Shown here: positions 20,113-30,072 of the stretch, in pieces | Numbering within the stretch: the first letter of the stretch is position 1 | Layout: each line of letters begins with the position of its first letter | Assembly: GCA_948567375.1 (NCBI GenBank) | Contig: OX419755.1 | Span: forward strand, 26,541,001-26,605,000 | From: Lunularia cruciata | Taxonomy: Eukaryota > Streptophyta > Marchantiopsida > Lunulariales > Lunulariaceae | Direction of reading: 5' to 3' | DNA: 64,000 nucleotides | Program-made: the position numbers and the translations under genes | The notes under the pieces: model-generated | Database searches by the model: none | What the model was told of the DNA's origin: nothing | The model's input: the letters and a program-made list of their open reading frames with translations, nothing else

Positions 20113-22611
20113 ATGCAAATTGCAAATCCGCAAGAAGAGGAGTGGGTTAGGATTTCGGGGACGATCTTCCACAAGAGAAAAGTGAGGAAGCACACTATGG
20201 CACCAAAAGTGAGCAAGCAGAGTGTGGTGAGAAGGCTTGCAATTTGTCAATTAGAAGTAATAGCACGGATTGAAGTCTTGACAAGACTTTGTATCACATT
20301 CTTGGCCTGGAATTGGAATTTCAGTTTTCCAAGTTTCATGGTAGAAATCGCAGCAAGCAATTGCAAGGATGGGCCAAAGCATGAAGGGAAGAGAGGGAAT
20401 CCTGCTCGATGGACGGAGGCGGATTGGAGAGTAGTGTTGGGAAGAGAAGCCGGAGAGGTAGGAGGTACGACCTTCTATCGGAAGTGTGATGCTTCAGAAG
20501 AGACTGCCAAAGTAAGGAAGTCATTCAATTGACCCCGCACTAAGAATGGGTATAAGGTGGATAGTTATAGAGACCCTGAGTGGAGAGGAATTGTAAGCAC
20601 AATGATGGCTATGTTCAAACTAGAGCAAACAACCTATGTTACTATGCAATAGGTAGTGTTCTTTCACCAAATGTTTGCGAGAGAGGCAGTAGATTGGGCG
20701 CAATGCCTGCATCAGAGAGTGAGGCAAATGATTTTAGGATGGAGAATGGATATGCCACCACATTATTTTGTGCCATTTGCAGCACACTTTTATTTTGGGT
20801 TGAACTTGCTGACTTTGGAAGAGCAAAGTCGAATGCGGTTGCACTTTCATCTAGATTTGCGCAAGGAAGCCGATGCATATGAGCGATACTATATGGAGAG
20901 AGTGCGAGAGGAGGATAGGTACTACAAAGAGAGTGGGAGAGAAAATATCATAGCAATTGACCTTCCAAGGGTGCAAAAGAGGACCAAGCCTAAGAGTAGT
21001 GTTGCAATAGTACAACCGCAGAAAGTTCCAAAGCTTAACCCGATGGCAATGATAGTGAAGAAGGAGGAAGTCGTGCAGGAAGAAGAAGAAGAATCGGAAG
21101 GAGAAACCGGATCAAAGGAAGGAGTGTCAAGCAAAGAAGAGGAGTTTACGCTACAAAGCGAAGAATCAAGTAGCAACAGCAAAGGCAAAGCGGAGGTTCA
21201 GCAAGTGATACAGCCAATGAAAGAGGTCGGAAAGCCGAGTCTCAAAGTTTCCATGATGGAACGGGGCAGTGAGAAGAAGAAGGAAGAAGGAGGCAAAGCA
21301 CAACCCCAAGCTGCCAAGCTTGACAATGCCCTGAGTGTATCTGCAGTGGGGCCCAATAACCTGACTCAAAAAGAGGGAGAAAGTTCTGAGGAGGAAACTT
21401 TGAAGGTGCAAAGATCTTGACTTCGGTGCAAGGTACCAAATGTAGAAGAGTCAAAACCCAAAGTCCGAGCCAAGGATGCAAGGTGCAAAGGAGTGGACTA
21501 TTTGTCCAAGGTAGTATGCCCGTTGTTGATGATGTTGCAGCAAAAGAAGTAGGAGATGATAAGTGCCAAGCTCAACATACCAGATGAATTAGCAGTGGTA
21601 AAAACCTGGTGTGCCAAAACCTTGTTATTACGAAGTAAGCTGACAAGAGTGGAGATGGAAGTCGAAGAACTTTGGGTTGAGGAGGTTCTTTGGAGTAAGC
21701 ACTTTGAGGTGACAAGGGAAGAGTTAGTAAAGAATCGTGAGGAAGTGAAGGAGATGACTACGATGACTACGCGATTGAAAGGAGAACTTGCAACGATGCG
21801 TGTTGAATTGATACACTCCAAGGCAATTGCTATGGTGATGGAGCAAGAGTTGGAGAGCCTTAAGAAGAGGGCAGCAGAGAAAGATCAGGCCTGGCAACAA
21901 GAGTTGACGGAGCATAGTAGAGAAGAAGATTGGTTGAGAGGGTTGATGCAAGAGGCAAAGGAACAACTCTCTATACATCGGAGGGAGAAGGAAGCATTAA
22001 AAACTGTATTTGAAGATGAGCTTCAGATGTATCGTAGTGAATTGGACAAAGAGAGGAAGAAGGAGAAGTTAACGGTGGTGGAAGAAACTAGTGAAGTAGA
22101 AGGTGTCATCAATGAAATTAAGGCCATGCTGAGTATGGAAGTGGAATGTAAACTCAAAGAGGCGAGGTTGCATGAGCTAAAGTTGCTAGTGCAGGAGACG
22201 CGCAAGAGGAAGGCGAAGAATACCAAATTAAATAATCTCTTAATCCGGCTGCAAGATTGTGTAGATAGGAAGATGTTTGAGGTGGGGGACAATGTGTGTC
22301 TCAGACTAGACCTTATTAGGATGGAGTTAGCTAAACTTTGTAGTGAGGTAGAAGAAGTACGAAGAACCAAAGTAAGAGAAGTACGTATGCAGGTGTCTTC
22401 AAATTTGACATTTGACACTTTAGAGAAGAGTGGGTCATAAGATAAAGTAGTAGAAAGATTACCCATGACCTCAATTGTAGATCAGAGCAAAGAAGTAGTA
22501 GAATTGATAGAAGAGTTAGGAGTTATGAAACCCAAAGATAGAGCAATAAGTGAGGTTATTTTGGGATCGGGTTTGAAAGCCAATGACAAAGTAGACATTG
22601 GATCGGATTAA
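20113..22611 (+). pseudogene. D4 ORF: conserved-domain and coiled-coil protein, unknown function
   Basis: One reading frame from the ATG at 20113 to the stop at 22609-22611, about 832 codons, with no frameshift and five internal stops (near 20530, 20650, 21418, 21550 and 22438). It aligns with D2 throughout: ITFLAWNWNFSFPSF, ARWTEADWRVVLG, NGYKVDSYRDP, VDWAQCLHQRVRQM, PPHYFVPFAAHFYFGLNLL, an acidic EEEESEGE stretch, a long coiled coil (ARLHELKLLVQETR) and KVDIGSD at the end. No signal peptide or membrane segment is seen. The intact frame suggests recent coding capacity. Function unknown. Confidence 0.75.
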
Positions 22612-22727
22612 TAATAGATTTGAGATTTGAAGAGGCAAATATGAAGAAGTGCATTGTCATTTTGGATCTATAGGTTTGTAGAGTTATTGGGAAACGGTAT
22701 TTTTGTTAGAACTATTGGTTGCTTCAC

Positions 22728-22735
22728 TATTTAAG
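22728..22735 (+). promoter_or_regulatory. Conserved TATA-like box of D4
   Basis: TATTTAAG in the context GCTTCACTATTTAAGAGTGG, identical to D1 and nearly identical to D2. It lies 117 bp after the ORF stop and 668 bp before the element end. Confidence 0.6.
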
Positions 22736-23403
22736 AGTGGCATTCGCAATCTTATGTTGTTCAATGCTCATTATTTATGAGATAGATAAAGCAAAGTGCT
22801 TTGAAGCAGTGCTCGTCGCTTGAGCTTGATTCTGAGTATCAATTTTGTGTTGTGTTTGTGAGTGTGTAGAGAAATTCAAAGTGCAAGTCAGTGTGCTTGT
22901 TGGATGTTGGATTCTGCAGCCTTGATCTTCATTTTGTGTGTTTGATCCTGAGTGAAGTGCAACAAAGCAATGCCTTGACAGATTTGAGAGGAATTGTAGT
23001 GTTGGTAGTATTTTGCATTTTTGAGTGCAGTGCAAAGTTGATGTGAAGCAATTTTGATTGAGGAAGTTGTGCCTTCAGTGGAGGGGTGGAACACAATTCT
23101 GAGGCAAAGTTGTTTTGTAGTTAAGTACCATTTTTGGAAGAGCCTGAATCATCACAATCAAGATTGTTTGGAAAGATTTGATGGAGTTGTGATTATGGAG
23201 TGCTAATTTGTGAGAAGACTGTGAGTCAGTGCTTGTTACTCTCTTCTAGGTGTGGTTTCTACCTGAGAGATTAAATACGCAACCAAGAAGAACTACATTA
23301 TTATTGTTTGACTTTGTATTTAGACATTTCTGACTCGTATCTCTACGAGAACAAACTTTACTAACCTGATTACCGCAAAAGTGATATTTTTTGGGTTGTC
23401 ACA

Positions 23404-23770
23404 GAGAGCTATTCAAAAGTTGATGAGTTGTTATTGTGAGAGAACTGGACATGAGAGCTATTTCAAAAGTTGATGAGTTGTTGTTGTGAGAGAGTTGGGT
23501 TGAGGAGAGAAATATCAAGAGGTTGATGAGTTGCTGTTGTGAGAGAGTTGGACAGAGGAGAGAAATATCAAGAGGTTGATGAGTTCCTGCTGTGATAGAG
23601 CTGGACAAAGGAGAGCAAATTTCAAAAGTTGATGGCTGCTACTATGATAGAGCTAGACAGAGGAGAGCCAATTTTGAAAGTTGATGATTGCTGTTGTGGC
23701 ACAAGGACAGAGGAAAGGGGAAGATAATCAGTTAGGAATGGCTTTGATTGACCAAAAGAGCCTAGAGAAT
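23404..23770 (+). repeat. Minisatellite, right part (about 52-bp unit)
   Basis: About six head-to-tail units of 50-54 bp, each of the form TCAAAAGTTGATGAGTTGYTG, TTGTGAGAGAG.TGGACA and GGAGAG, with growing divergence to the right. With the left part (19319-19608) it formed one array before D4 entered. The units vary too much and lack the fixed spacers of a CRISPR array. Confidence 0.75.
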
Positions 23771-23869
23771 GCTTTGAATGAAATCTGGTCTGTGACAGGG
23801 ACAATGAAGGAGGAAAAAATCAAGGGTTGCCTTGGACAATAGAGGTGTGTGTGAGAGAGAGTATTTTCA

Positions 23870-24010
23870 AAGTTTAATGCTAGCTGATGCTAGGCAGAAG
23901 ATAGAGAGGCCATTTTCTTGAAGGTTGTGGAATGGTTGATGCTGGGCAGAAGATAGAGAGGTCATTTTCTTGAAGAGTGATGTGAAGGACTGATGCTGAA
24001 ATGACAGGGC
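23870..24010 (+). repeat. Short tandem repeat, about 62-bp unit
   Basis: Two clear copies of TTGATGCTGGGCAGAAGATA and GAGAGG.CATTTTCTTGAAG lie at 23877-24000, with a partial third (GACTGATGCTGAAATGACAGG). It is separate from the 52-bp array. Confidence 0.6.
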
Positions 24011-24689
24011 AGAGAGAAGAGAAGGAGAGGCTTTGAGTGCTAAGTGGTAAGTGACAATTTGATAAAAGAGAAGGAGTTGAGAAAATTGTCTGCATGTGAT
24101 TGGGCGACTTTGGATGCTCAACTGGAGTGTCTTGATTGCCCAGGTGATAAATTAGGAATGGTCACTCCATAGGAAAGAGTTTTTTGTCTTATTTGAATTA
24201 TGGTTGTATGACTGGTTGAAGAGGATGATTCATGAACGGATAAATGTACTCTGAATTATGGATGTTGTCAAGGGAAGGGCTGCATTTAGGAGCTCTTGGT
24301 CCAGTCTATATGATTGTACAGTTCAGTGATTGATACAGCTGGGTTTGACCACCATAAATTGCTTGTGGCTATTTCACAAGTCTCACCAAAGCCGACTTAG
24401 GAATCTTTCCAAGCCAAGAGCCAAACCCACAGACCCAAACATAAAAGAGAATTGAATGCAATACTTTATAGGAATAGAGCTACAAGGCCAAATACAACCA
24501 AACACAATTTAACACTATAGATCAACTTTAGGCTACAAGATCCAACATAAAAACCCTAGGAGAAACCTACCCTGGGAACAATTAGAACAACCTGACCTAT
24601 TGGAATGAGCCTGCCAGCCATACCAAAAAAGGAAGAGAATATCAAACTTTGGGAAGACTCTCAAGTCATTGACACCAATTGCAACTAAG
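24011..24689. other. Unassigned interval
   Basis: No domain, LTR end or repeat that I recognise. Open frames here are short and have no family resemblance. It lies between the tandem repeats and an MP leader fragment. Confidence 0.4.
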
Positions 24690-24935
24690 CACAAGCAGCC
24701 AGGAGCCCAGTGCACTCTCAAGGACAAAACCCCACGATAGAAGACACCAAGTACACTCTCAATTGGATAAGCTCTTATGTCAAACTCCAACTCAAATTCA
24801 ATCTCCTTCCTCATTGGGATGTGAGATATATGTTGATATCAAGCACCACTCTGGGTAAACCCACTGTATACTATAGTTCTATCTCCTTTGGAATCCCTAA
24901 AGAACTCCATCATGACAAGTAACCTCAACACTATG
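24690..24935 (-). mobile_element. MP leader fragment
   Basis: Matches the end of the MP leader and start of gag at 62470-62650 (reverse) and 47780-47960 (forward): CAGCTCTTATGTCAAACTCC against AAGCTCTTATGTCAAACTCC, CACCACTC.G.GTAAACCCA, and AAAGAACTC.ATCATGACAA. It adjoins a gag capsid piece of a different element on its right. Confidence 0.7.
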
Positions 24936-24949
24936 CAAATCTAGACTCT

Positions 24950-25293
24950 AACTTTTCCACTCTTTCCACATAGACTCTCACTTTCTCTCCATCTCCTTAT
25001 TTGAGAAAAATAACCTCACTGATCAATCTCTCATAACTCTCATTTGGAAGAAAGTTCTCAATGATTGTTGAAGTTAAACTCTCCCAAGACTCTTCTTCCC
25101 TATCTCTCCCCTCTCTCATATGGTATTCTGACTCATACCATATGAGTGTTGCATCCTCAAAGAAATCTGGTAATAATGAGGCCCACTCATTCTTCCTCCT
25201 CTCCTTGTTTCCTATGCAAGCTCTCTTGAATTCTCTCACAAAGGCCTCCATATCTTCTCCATTCTTGCAAAAGAAAACCGAAAGTTTTTCCAT
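24950..25293 (-). pseudogene. Gag capsid fragment (element E)
   Basis: A 98-codon frame with VREFKRACIGN, WASLLPDFFEDATLIWYE, ESWESLTSTIIENFLPNES and YERLISEV is a retrotransposon Gag capsid (retrotrans_gag type). It breaks at a stop and continues RVYVERVEKLES into the leader fragment junction. A diverged relative is on the reverse strand near 38770-38450. On this strand the zinc-knuckle piece at 25530-26060 lies upstream, which is the opposite of the usual capsid-then-knuckle order. Confidence 0.75.
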
Positions 25294-25529
25294 CTTACTC
25301 CCTCACTATCTTTCTTTTCTCTCAAATTTTTCTTTTTGCTTTTCTTTTCTCTCACTCTATAACTAACAGAGTATATACAAGACAAACACTATTTGAGAAT
25401 AATCTACTCTAGGGAATACAAAAGGTTCAGGTTGCTCCAAAATTGCTATAACAACATCAATTCCTAGAGTGCATATTAATCAAACTCTCATGGATAGTTT
25501 CTCCATAAGTTGAAAGATTATCTCCATCA

Positions 25530-26060
25530 CTAATCTTCAGAACTAGCTGATGAAAGTGGTAATATTTTTGTAGTTGTACTAAGACTCTCTCCAAGATCCT
25601 TCACCAAAGTCTCCAAAAGTGCTTTTACTCCACTACACTCATGTCCTTTTGGAAGCCCTTCCACTCCACAAACCTCACACAACTCCTTGGTCTTAGATCT
25701 TCTCCCTTCCAATCTTGGTGAAGAAGGTCCAACATGCAAACCCAAGTCAAGTAAGCCTCTCCTTTCTCTCAATCTCTTGCTCTCAAAAGTTGATGTACAT
25801 GAACTTACCTTATGTCCTTGCTCTTCACATAAAAAGCACGTAGACTCACTCTTTCCTCCAAGTGGTGTAGGTTTTTCGATCCTCTCAACACTCTCTTCAA
25901 ATTCTATTCTAAACTTTCTTCTCCTCAAATCCACACCTACAATCACCTCAAACTCTTGGGGAACCTTGCATTGCCTCAATTTCCACTCTTGATGATCCTC
26001 CATGTCCCAAGATGAGTCTAAACACTCAAACATGGTTTTTGTTGCTCTCACACTCCTCAT
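25530..26060 (-). pseudogene. Gag nucleocapsid-like ORF with CCHC knuckle
   Basis: A 176-codon open frame holds CFLCEEQGHKVSSC, a perfect C-x2-C-x4-H-x4-C knuckle, followed by a second Cys/His cluster, CEVCGVEGLPKGHEC. Knuckles of this kind bind element RNA in Gag. The N-terminal part is basic and acidic without a clear capsid. The frame begins 170 bp beyond the end of the reverse-strand Chr-A LTR, but that LTR appears to be a solo insertion, so they need not belong together. It may be the end of a Gag whose capsid was lost. Confidence 0.6.
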
Positions 26061-26231
26061 GCATGAAATCTAAACTCTCTAGAATTGACTCTTCTTCACA
26101 TTGTCAGCCAAATCTTGCAACAAGTATGCCAGAGTCCTCTATAATTTTTCACACTTGATCAAAACTCTAGGGCATCCCTCCTTGCATAATTTCAGATCTT
26201 TTCATTGAGCCATTTGGCCTAGGCACCTTTT

Positions 26232-26960
26232 TGTAATACTCCAAGGACAAGAGAAGAGAGAAAACACAGATTGCACACTTAAACAATCGATGCCCCAAGG
26301 GAGCACCTTCTCTTTATTATATAGAAAAAGAGGATCTCCTCCAAGGAAGCTCCACCATAGGATTAGGGACACAGATAGGTGACATGGCAGCAAGCTCCAC
26401 CCTTGGTTTACTTACTTGGATGAGTGACATGTCTTGTCTAGGTCCTATCTGGTTGGTCAAACAAGCTTTGACCGGAGGGAATCTTTCAAGGAATCTTCTT
26501 GTAGGAATCTCAAAATCACATGAGTAAGGTACCATTGGAAGCTCTTGACGAGACAAAGAAAAGGGGAGGGAAGGCCAGCCTTTCCTCTATTGGGGGGGGG
26601 AATTTGCACATTTTCGAGGCCTAATTCATCCGTTTAGGCCTCCGAAATTGCCTTCAAAGATTTCAAGCATATTTTGGTTCCTACTCTATTAGTAGAATTC
26701 CCCTTTTGGTGATACCTCTTTCTGATATGTTTAGTCCATCATGTGTAACATCCTTCCAGATGTTACCAAACCAATTCTCAACTTTAAATCATATGTCTAG
26801 CTATTGGTTCTAAGGTTCTCAAGTCTATTTTGGTTTCTACCCTATTAGTAGAAGTACTCTTTTGGTGATACTTCTATCTGATCGATTTTGACCATCATGT
26901 ATAACATCATTCTAGATGTTACCAAACATCTAGATCATATGGCTAGCTCTTGGTATTACA
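26232..26960 (-). mobile_element. Solo Chr-A LTR (729 bp)
   Basis: On the reverse strand it runs TGTAATACC (26960) to AGTATTACA (26232). The flanks CTTTT (26227-26231) and CTTTC (26961-26965) match at 4 of 5 bases, as for an old target duplication. U3 has two tandem copies of the 160-190 bp unit, and a G10 run lies near 26595. TATATAATAAAG and TTGGGGCAT are conserved with the 3' LTR at 1552-2132. No initiator-tRNA primer site follows the 3' end, which fits a solo LTR. Confidence 0.8.
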
Positions 26961-27594
26961 CTTTCTATTCAGCACATATGTTTTAGATTTGGTCTCAAAA
27001 CCACCCCCTTACTTTAAAAACTTATAACTCTCTGCTCAAGAATAATCTCCATCTAAGTTTGATATCAAAATGTAGGATACAATTCACTGAATTTTCTTGA
27101 AATTTTTTAGCACAATTCACTGATAATTGAAGAAATGGCAAAATCTACACAATTTTCCATAGAGTATGCAATTGCAAGAGCAGTTTACCCTATCAACTTT
27201 CGCAAATTCTAGCCCAGTGTGCATAGAAGCTCTCAAAATAATTTCAAGTGTGATAACTTAAGGATAACCCAATCTATCATGTGTAGAAATTTCAAGTCTA
27301 GATCCCAAACTTGAGATTTTGACCAAAATCACCTTAATCTCCAAAATCTACAATCCACCTCACACAATCTCTCCAAATCCTCTCAAGTGTACAAGATGTA
27401 CAAAATCACCTCAAAGATATAATAATGAACTACATGGTATACAAATCGGTCCAAATTATCTAACATAAGATCAGCCCTCTCCTCTCCTAAAGTTCTCTCC
27501 AAGTGAGCTCTCATAGCCTCTTTCTATCTAATATAGAATTGTACGTGGAACATTATCTTGCCTTCTAGAGAGGTCCCAAAAATGGAACCAAAAA
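26961..27594. other. Noncoding interval, possible 5' leader of an F element
   Basis: No domain found on either strand. It adjoins the F LTR at 27595. Read in reverse from that LTR, it begins TTTTTGGTTCCA, which could be a decayed primer-binding site. If so, this would be F leader sequence later hit by the solo Chr-A LTR. That is inference only. Confidence 0.35.
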
Positions 27595-28252
27595 TGTGAG
27601 CCGGCCTATCTCTCAATCAGGATGAACCTCTATTGACTATTATGGTAGCACACTATGGACTAAGAAGGCAAAGAACCCCAACTCCATCATACCCCTCCAA
27701 GGCTAACACTCCAATACTCACTAGAGAACTCAATGAAAGAGAGATAGTTATGAATGAAACAATGATGAGTAATTCTTCACCCCTTGTTTATATACTTTTG
27801 AAATAGTTATGCACCAAAGTTACTAATTATTGGAGTTACTCAAATTACTAGGCTAAAAGTCAATTAAAGTCAAAAAGTATAAAGGAATATTCATCCACAT
27901 AGGCATATTCCACTAAGCATGTAATCTTATCTTGACCCAACCACTAAGTCAATGATTCCTTCACATAGGCAATCCTTTGACTATAGAAGAATCCAAAACA
28001 AAAAGGCTTGCGGGCCCAAGAGTTCTCAACTCTTTCCTCAAAGCCAAACACATAGGAATAATATCAAGTCAACACACTTGAGTCCAAAATAGTGGTGCTC
28101 ATCTTTTCCACTTCCTCTAAATTAAGGTGCTCTCTATCTTAGCCATGACTAACTTTAGCTAATCATGAATACTATAGAATAATATCTCTCAAGTACTTGT
28201 AATACCAAGCTAAATATCACAATACCACACACATGCACAAATGGGTGTTACA
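27595..28252. mobile_element. F LTR copy 1 (658 bp)
   Basis: Runs TGTGAGCCGG to GGTGTTACA and matches F copy 2 (48694-49385) end to end, e.g. AGGATGAACCTC, GGCTTGCGGGCCCAAGAG and AATACCACACACATG. TTTATATACTT in the middle could be a TATA box if it reads forward. The right flank continues an MP leader (GCACCAAATTGG). The left flank is unrelated, so no target duplication can be shown. It is either a solo LTR with a rearranged left side or the 5' LTR of a reverse element. Confidence 0.75.
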
Positions 28253-28950
28253 GCACCAAATTGGTCATGCTTTCACCTCTTGAGCTCAAAATGACAACTA
28301 TTGCTTGAAAATTGCTTCTCTTTGCTCAAAATTTGGCCAGCACTTACGCACATTGTTTGCCTCACTACCAAATCTACATCAATTGATGAGGTTTTGCACA
28401 CTAGGGAAAATCTGAACTCCAATCGAGCTACCAACGGTCAGCAACTCATGGAGATACTACCAACACTCTCCATTCTTGTACCTGATTTCCCCCTAACCTC
28501 TCTTCAATGATGTTATTAATTTTTTCACACAATTTGAATCACACTCAATCAAATCAGTAGTTGATCTATCACTCAATCATTTGTCAATAATTGGGCACCA
28601 ATTATAGTCAAGCAACATCCACTCTAGCTAAGAAAATCCGAGTGACACTTGCCGTCCTTTGTCCACCATAGCTAGGAACTCAAAGGCTAAACATCAAAGA
28701 AATGAACTTTCTAGAGCTACACTTTGAAATATACACCCTTGGTTTCTAACCCTGACGGTCTTGCTATCAACACACCCATCAGTGCAAATGGTGCAAGTGA
28801 CAATGGGCCCCACCATGTAATTAGTACCCTAAACATAAAATTTAACCGTCAACAAGTAGGTTATGAATAACTAACAAAATACTCCTAACTACCAACATTA
28901 CTACTCCAAAGTCTGAGCAATCTAGGTGCAATCCTACAAATAGCATGATA
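28253..28950 (-). mobile_element. MP 5'-end fragment (block A1 and start of leader)
   Basis: Read in reverse it starts TATCATGCTATTTGTAGG (28950), which is block A, and continues through TGTGTGAAAAAATTAATAAC into leader sequence. The same A-to-leader junction occurs at 46480-46500 in the forward MP element. Block B precedes A in the 3' copies but is absent here and also at 46062. The leader is then interrupted by the F LTR. Confidence 0.75.
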
Positions 28951-29149
28951 GTTGTTATAGATCAATTTTTGAATCCAAAGACATAAGGAGCATAACAAAG
29001 GATCTAATCACTAGAGTTTACTTTGTAAACTTGGATAGAGAATGTAAAAGACCAAGGAGAGAAATAAGAGAATGGGAGATAAGAGTGAAAGATCACATTA
29101 GGAGTCTTGAATGAGTGAAACTCCAAATAGTTATTGGTAGGTTTTGTGA

Positions 29150-29790
29150 AGGTCTAGAATCAAGACCAAGTTGTTGCGACCAAGGAATCAAAATGCTCGA
29201 CCAATTGCATGGCTTCTTCCAAGTGTTTGGGCTCATGCATGGTCACTTCCAATTTAGTGCCTAACTTCAAGCTCCTCAAAAATTGATCAAGAGCGTCACC
29301 TTTTAGTATATCTAGACTTTGCATTATGGTGTTCTAGGATTGAGTGATGTAATCTCTCATAGAACCAATCTACTTCAAGTTTGCCACTATATATCATGTA
29401 GCTTGGATAGCATTTATAGCTTAGAGTCTCCCAATTATTGTGCTCTTGAATTCTCCCATGTTGACATTGGTGCAACAAACTACAATTCAGCTTGCTCTAC
29501 TAGAAATTGCCACTATAGTTTTGCCACTCTATCCAATTAGTTAGAAGCCAAGCAAATCTACCTACATTCATATTGAAGATTTGTAACTTCAAAGTAACAT
29601 GTGCAATCAAACACAAATTCTCCATTGCACTTGGAAGATTCTTTCTTTCAAATACCTTGGGCTTTGGAATTGGATTCACTCTTCTCCTTCTCAAAATGGT
29701 GCTCTCTCTACGTGCTCTGATTGTTGATGATCTCTTTCTTCCAAAAATGGAGTAAGGTACTTGATTTGTTATTGCATACAAATGAGAAAT
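29150..29790 (-). pseudogene. Chr-H gag remnant
   Basis: Reverse-strand blocks KVFERKNLPSAMENLC, GRFAWLLTNWIEWQNYSGNF and WFYERLHHSILEHHNAKSR, then with a frame change LRSLKLGTKLEVTMHEPKH and LEEAMQLVEHFDSLVA. The last resembles the Gag capsid end of chromoviruses (a short-helix L..L....EV...P..L.EAM pattern). Its place between the primer-binding site and the 3' LTR supports gag. Several stops make it inactive. Confidence 0.6.
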
Positions 29791-30059
29791 TTAGATATAT
29801 TTAATGGCTACTACTCTATTAAGTAACCTATAATTATCTAAGTTAACACAAAGATGCAACATGTCCACCATTCTTTGTAACTTACAATCAAACGTATCAA
29901 GGGTTCATTGAACAAGTTGATTGCATTAAAAAAAATTCCCAAAGCGTGAGATAATGAACTATATGAAATGATACTTGGGTAGTACATGGACACAAAAATC
30001 TGAATGGTTCAGGGAAAATAGATTTGGTGGTCCATAAATTCCATCCATCCCATTCCTAC

Positions 30060-30072
30060 TCTAATATCAATG
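30060..30072 (-). other. Primer-binding site (initiator Met tRNA type)
   Basis: Directly after the 5' LTR end the reverse strand reads TTGATATTAGAGT. The common plant site complementary to initiator methionine tRNA is TTGGTATCAGAGC; the three differences are all transitions. Position and sequence both fit, so this LTR is a 5' LTR. Confidence 0.75.

Larger units (their letters stand above)
19609..23403 (+). mobile_element. D4: long-class D element (3795 bp)
   Basis: Starts TGTGGTATCCACATTTTTTT and ends TTGGGTTGTCACA. The flanks GAGAG at 19604-19608 and 23404-23408 are an exact 5-bp duplication, and the minisatellite resumes in register. It has the same layout as D2: about 500 bp of 5' noncoding sequence, the ORF, a TATA-like box at 22728, and a 3' tail of about 670 bp. 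It lacks RT, integrase and terminal direct repeats. Confidence 0.85.

Noticed and set aside
23404-23770. Possible CRISPR-like array
   Set aside because: Units are contiguous with no unique spacers, they vary freely, and the context is a plant genome. It is a minisatellite.
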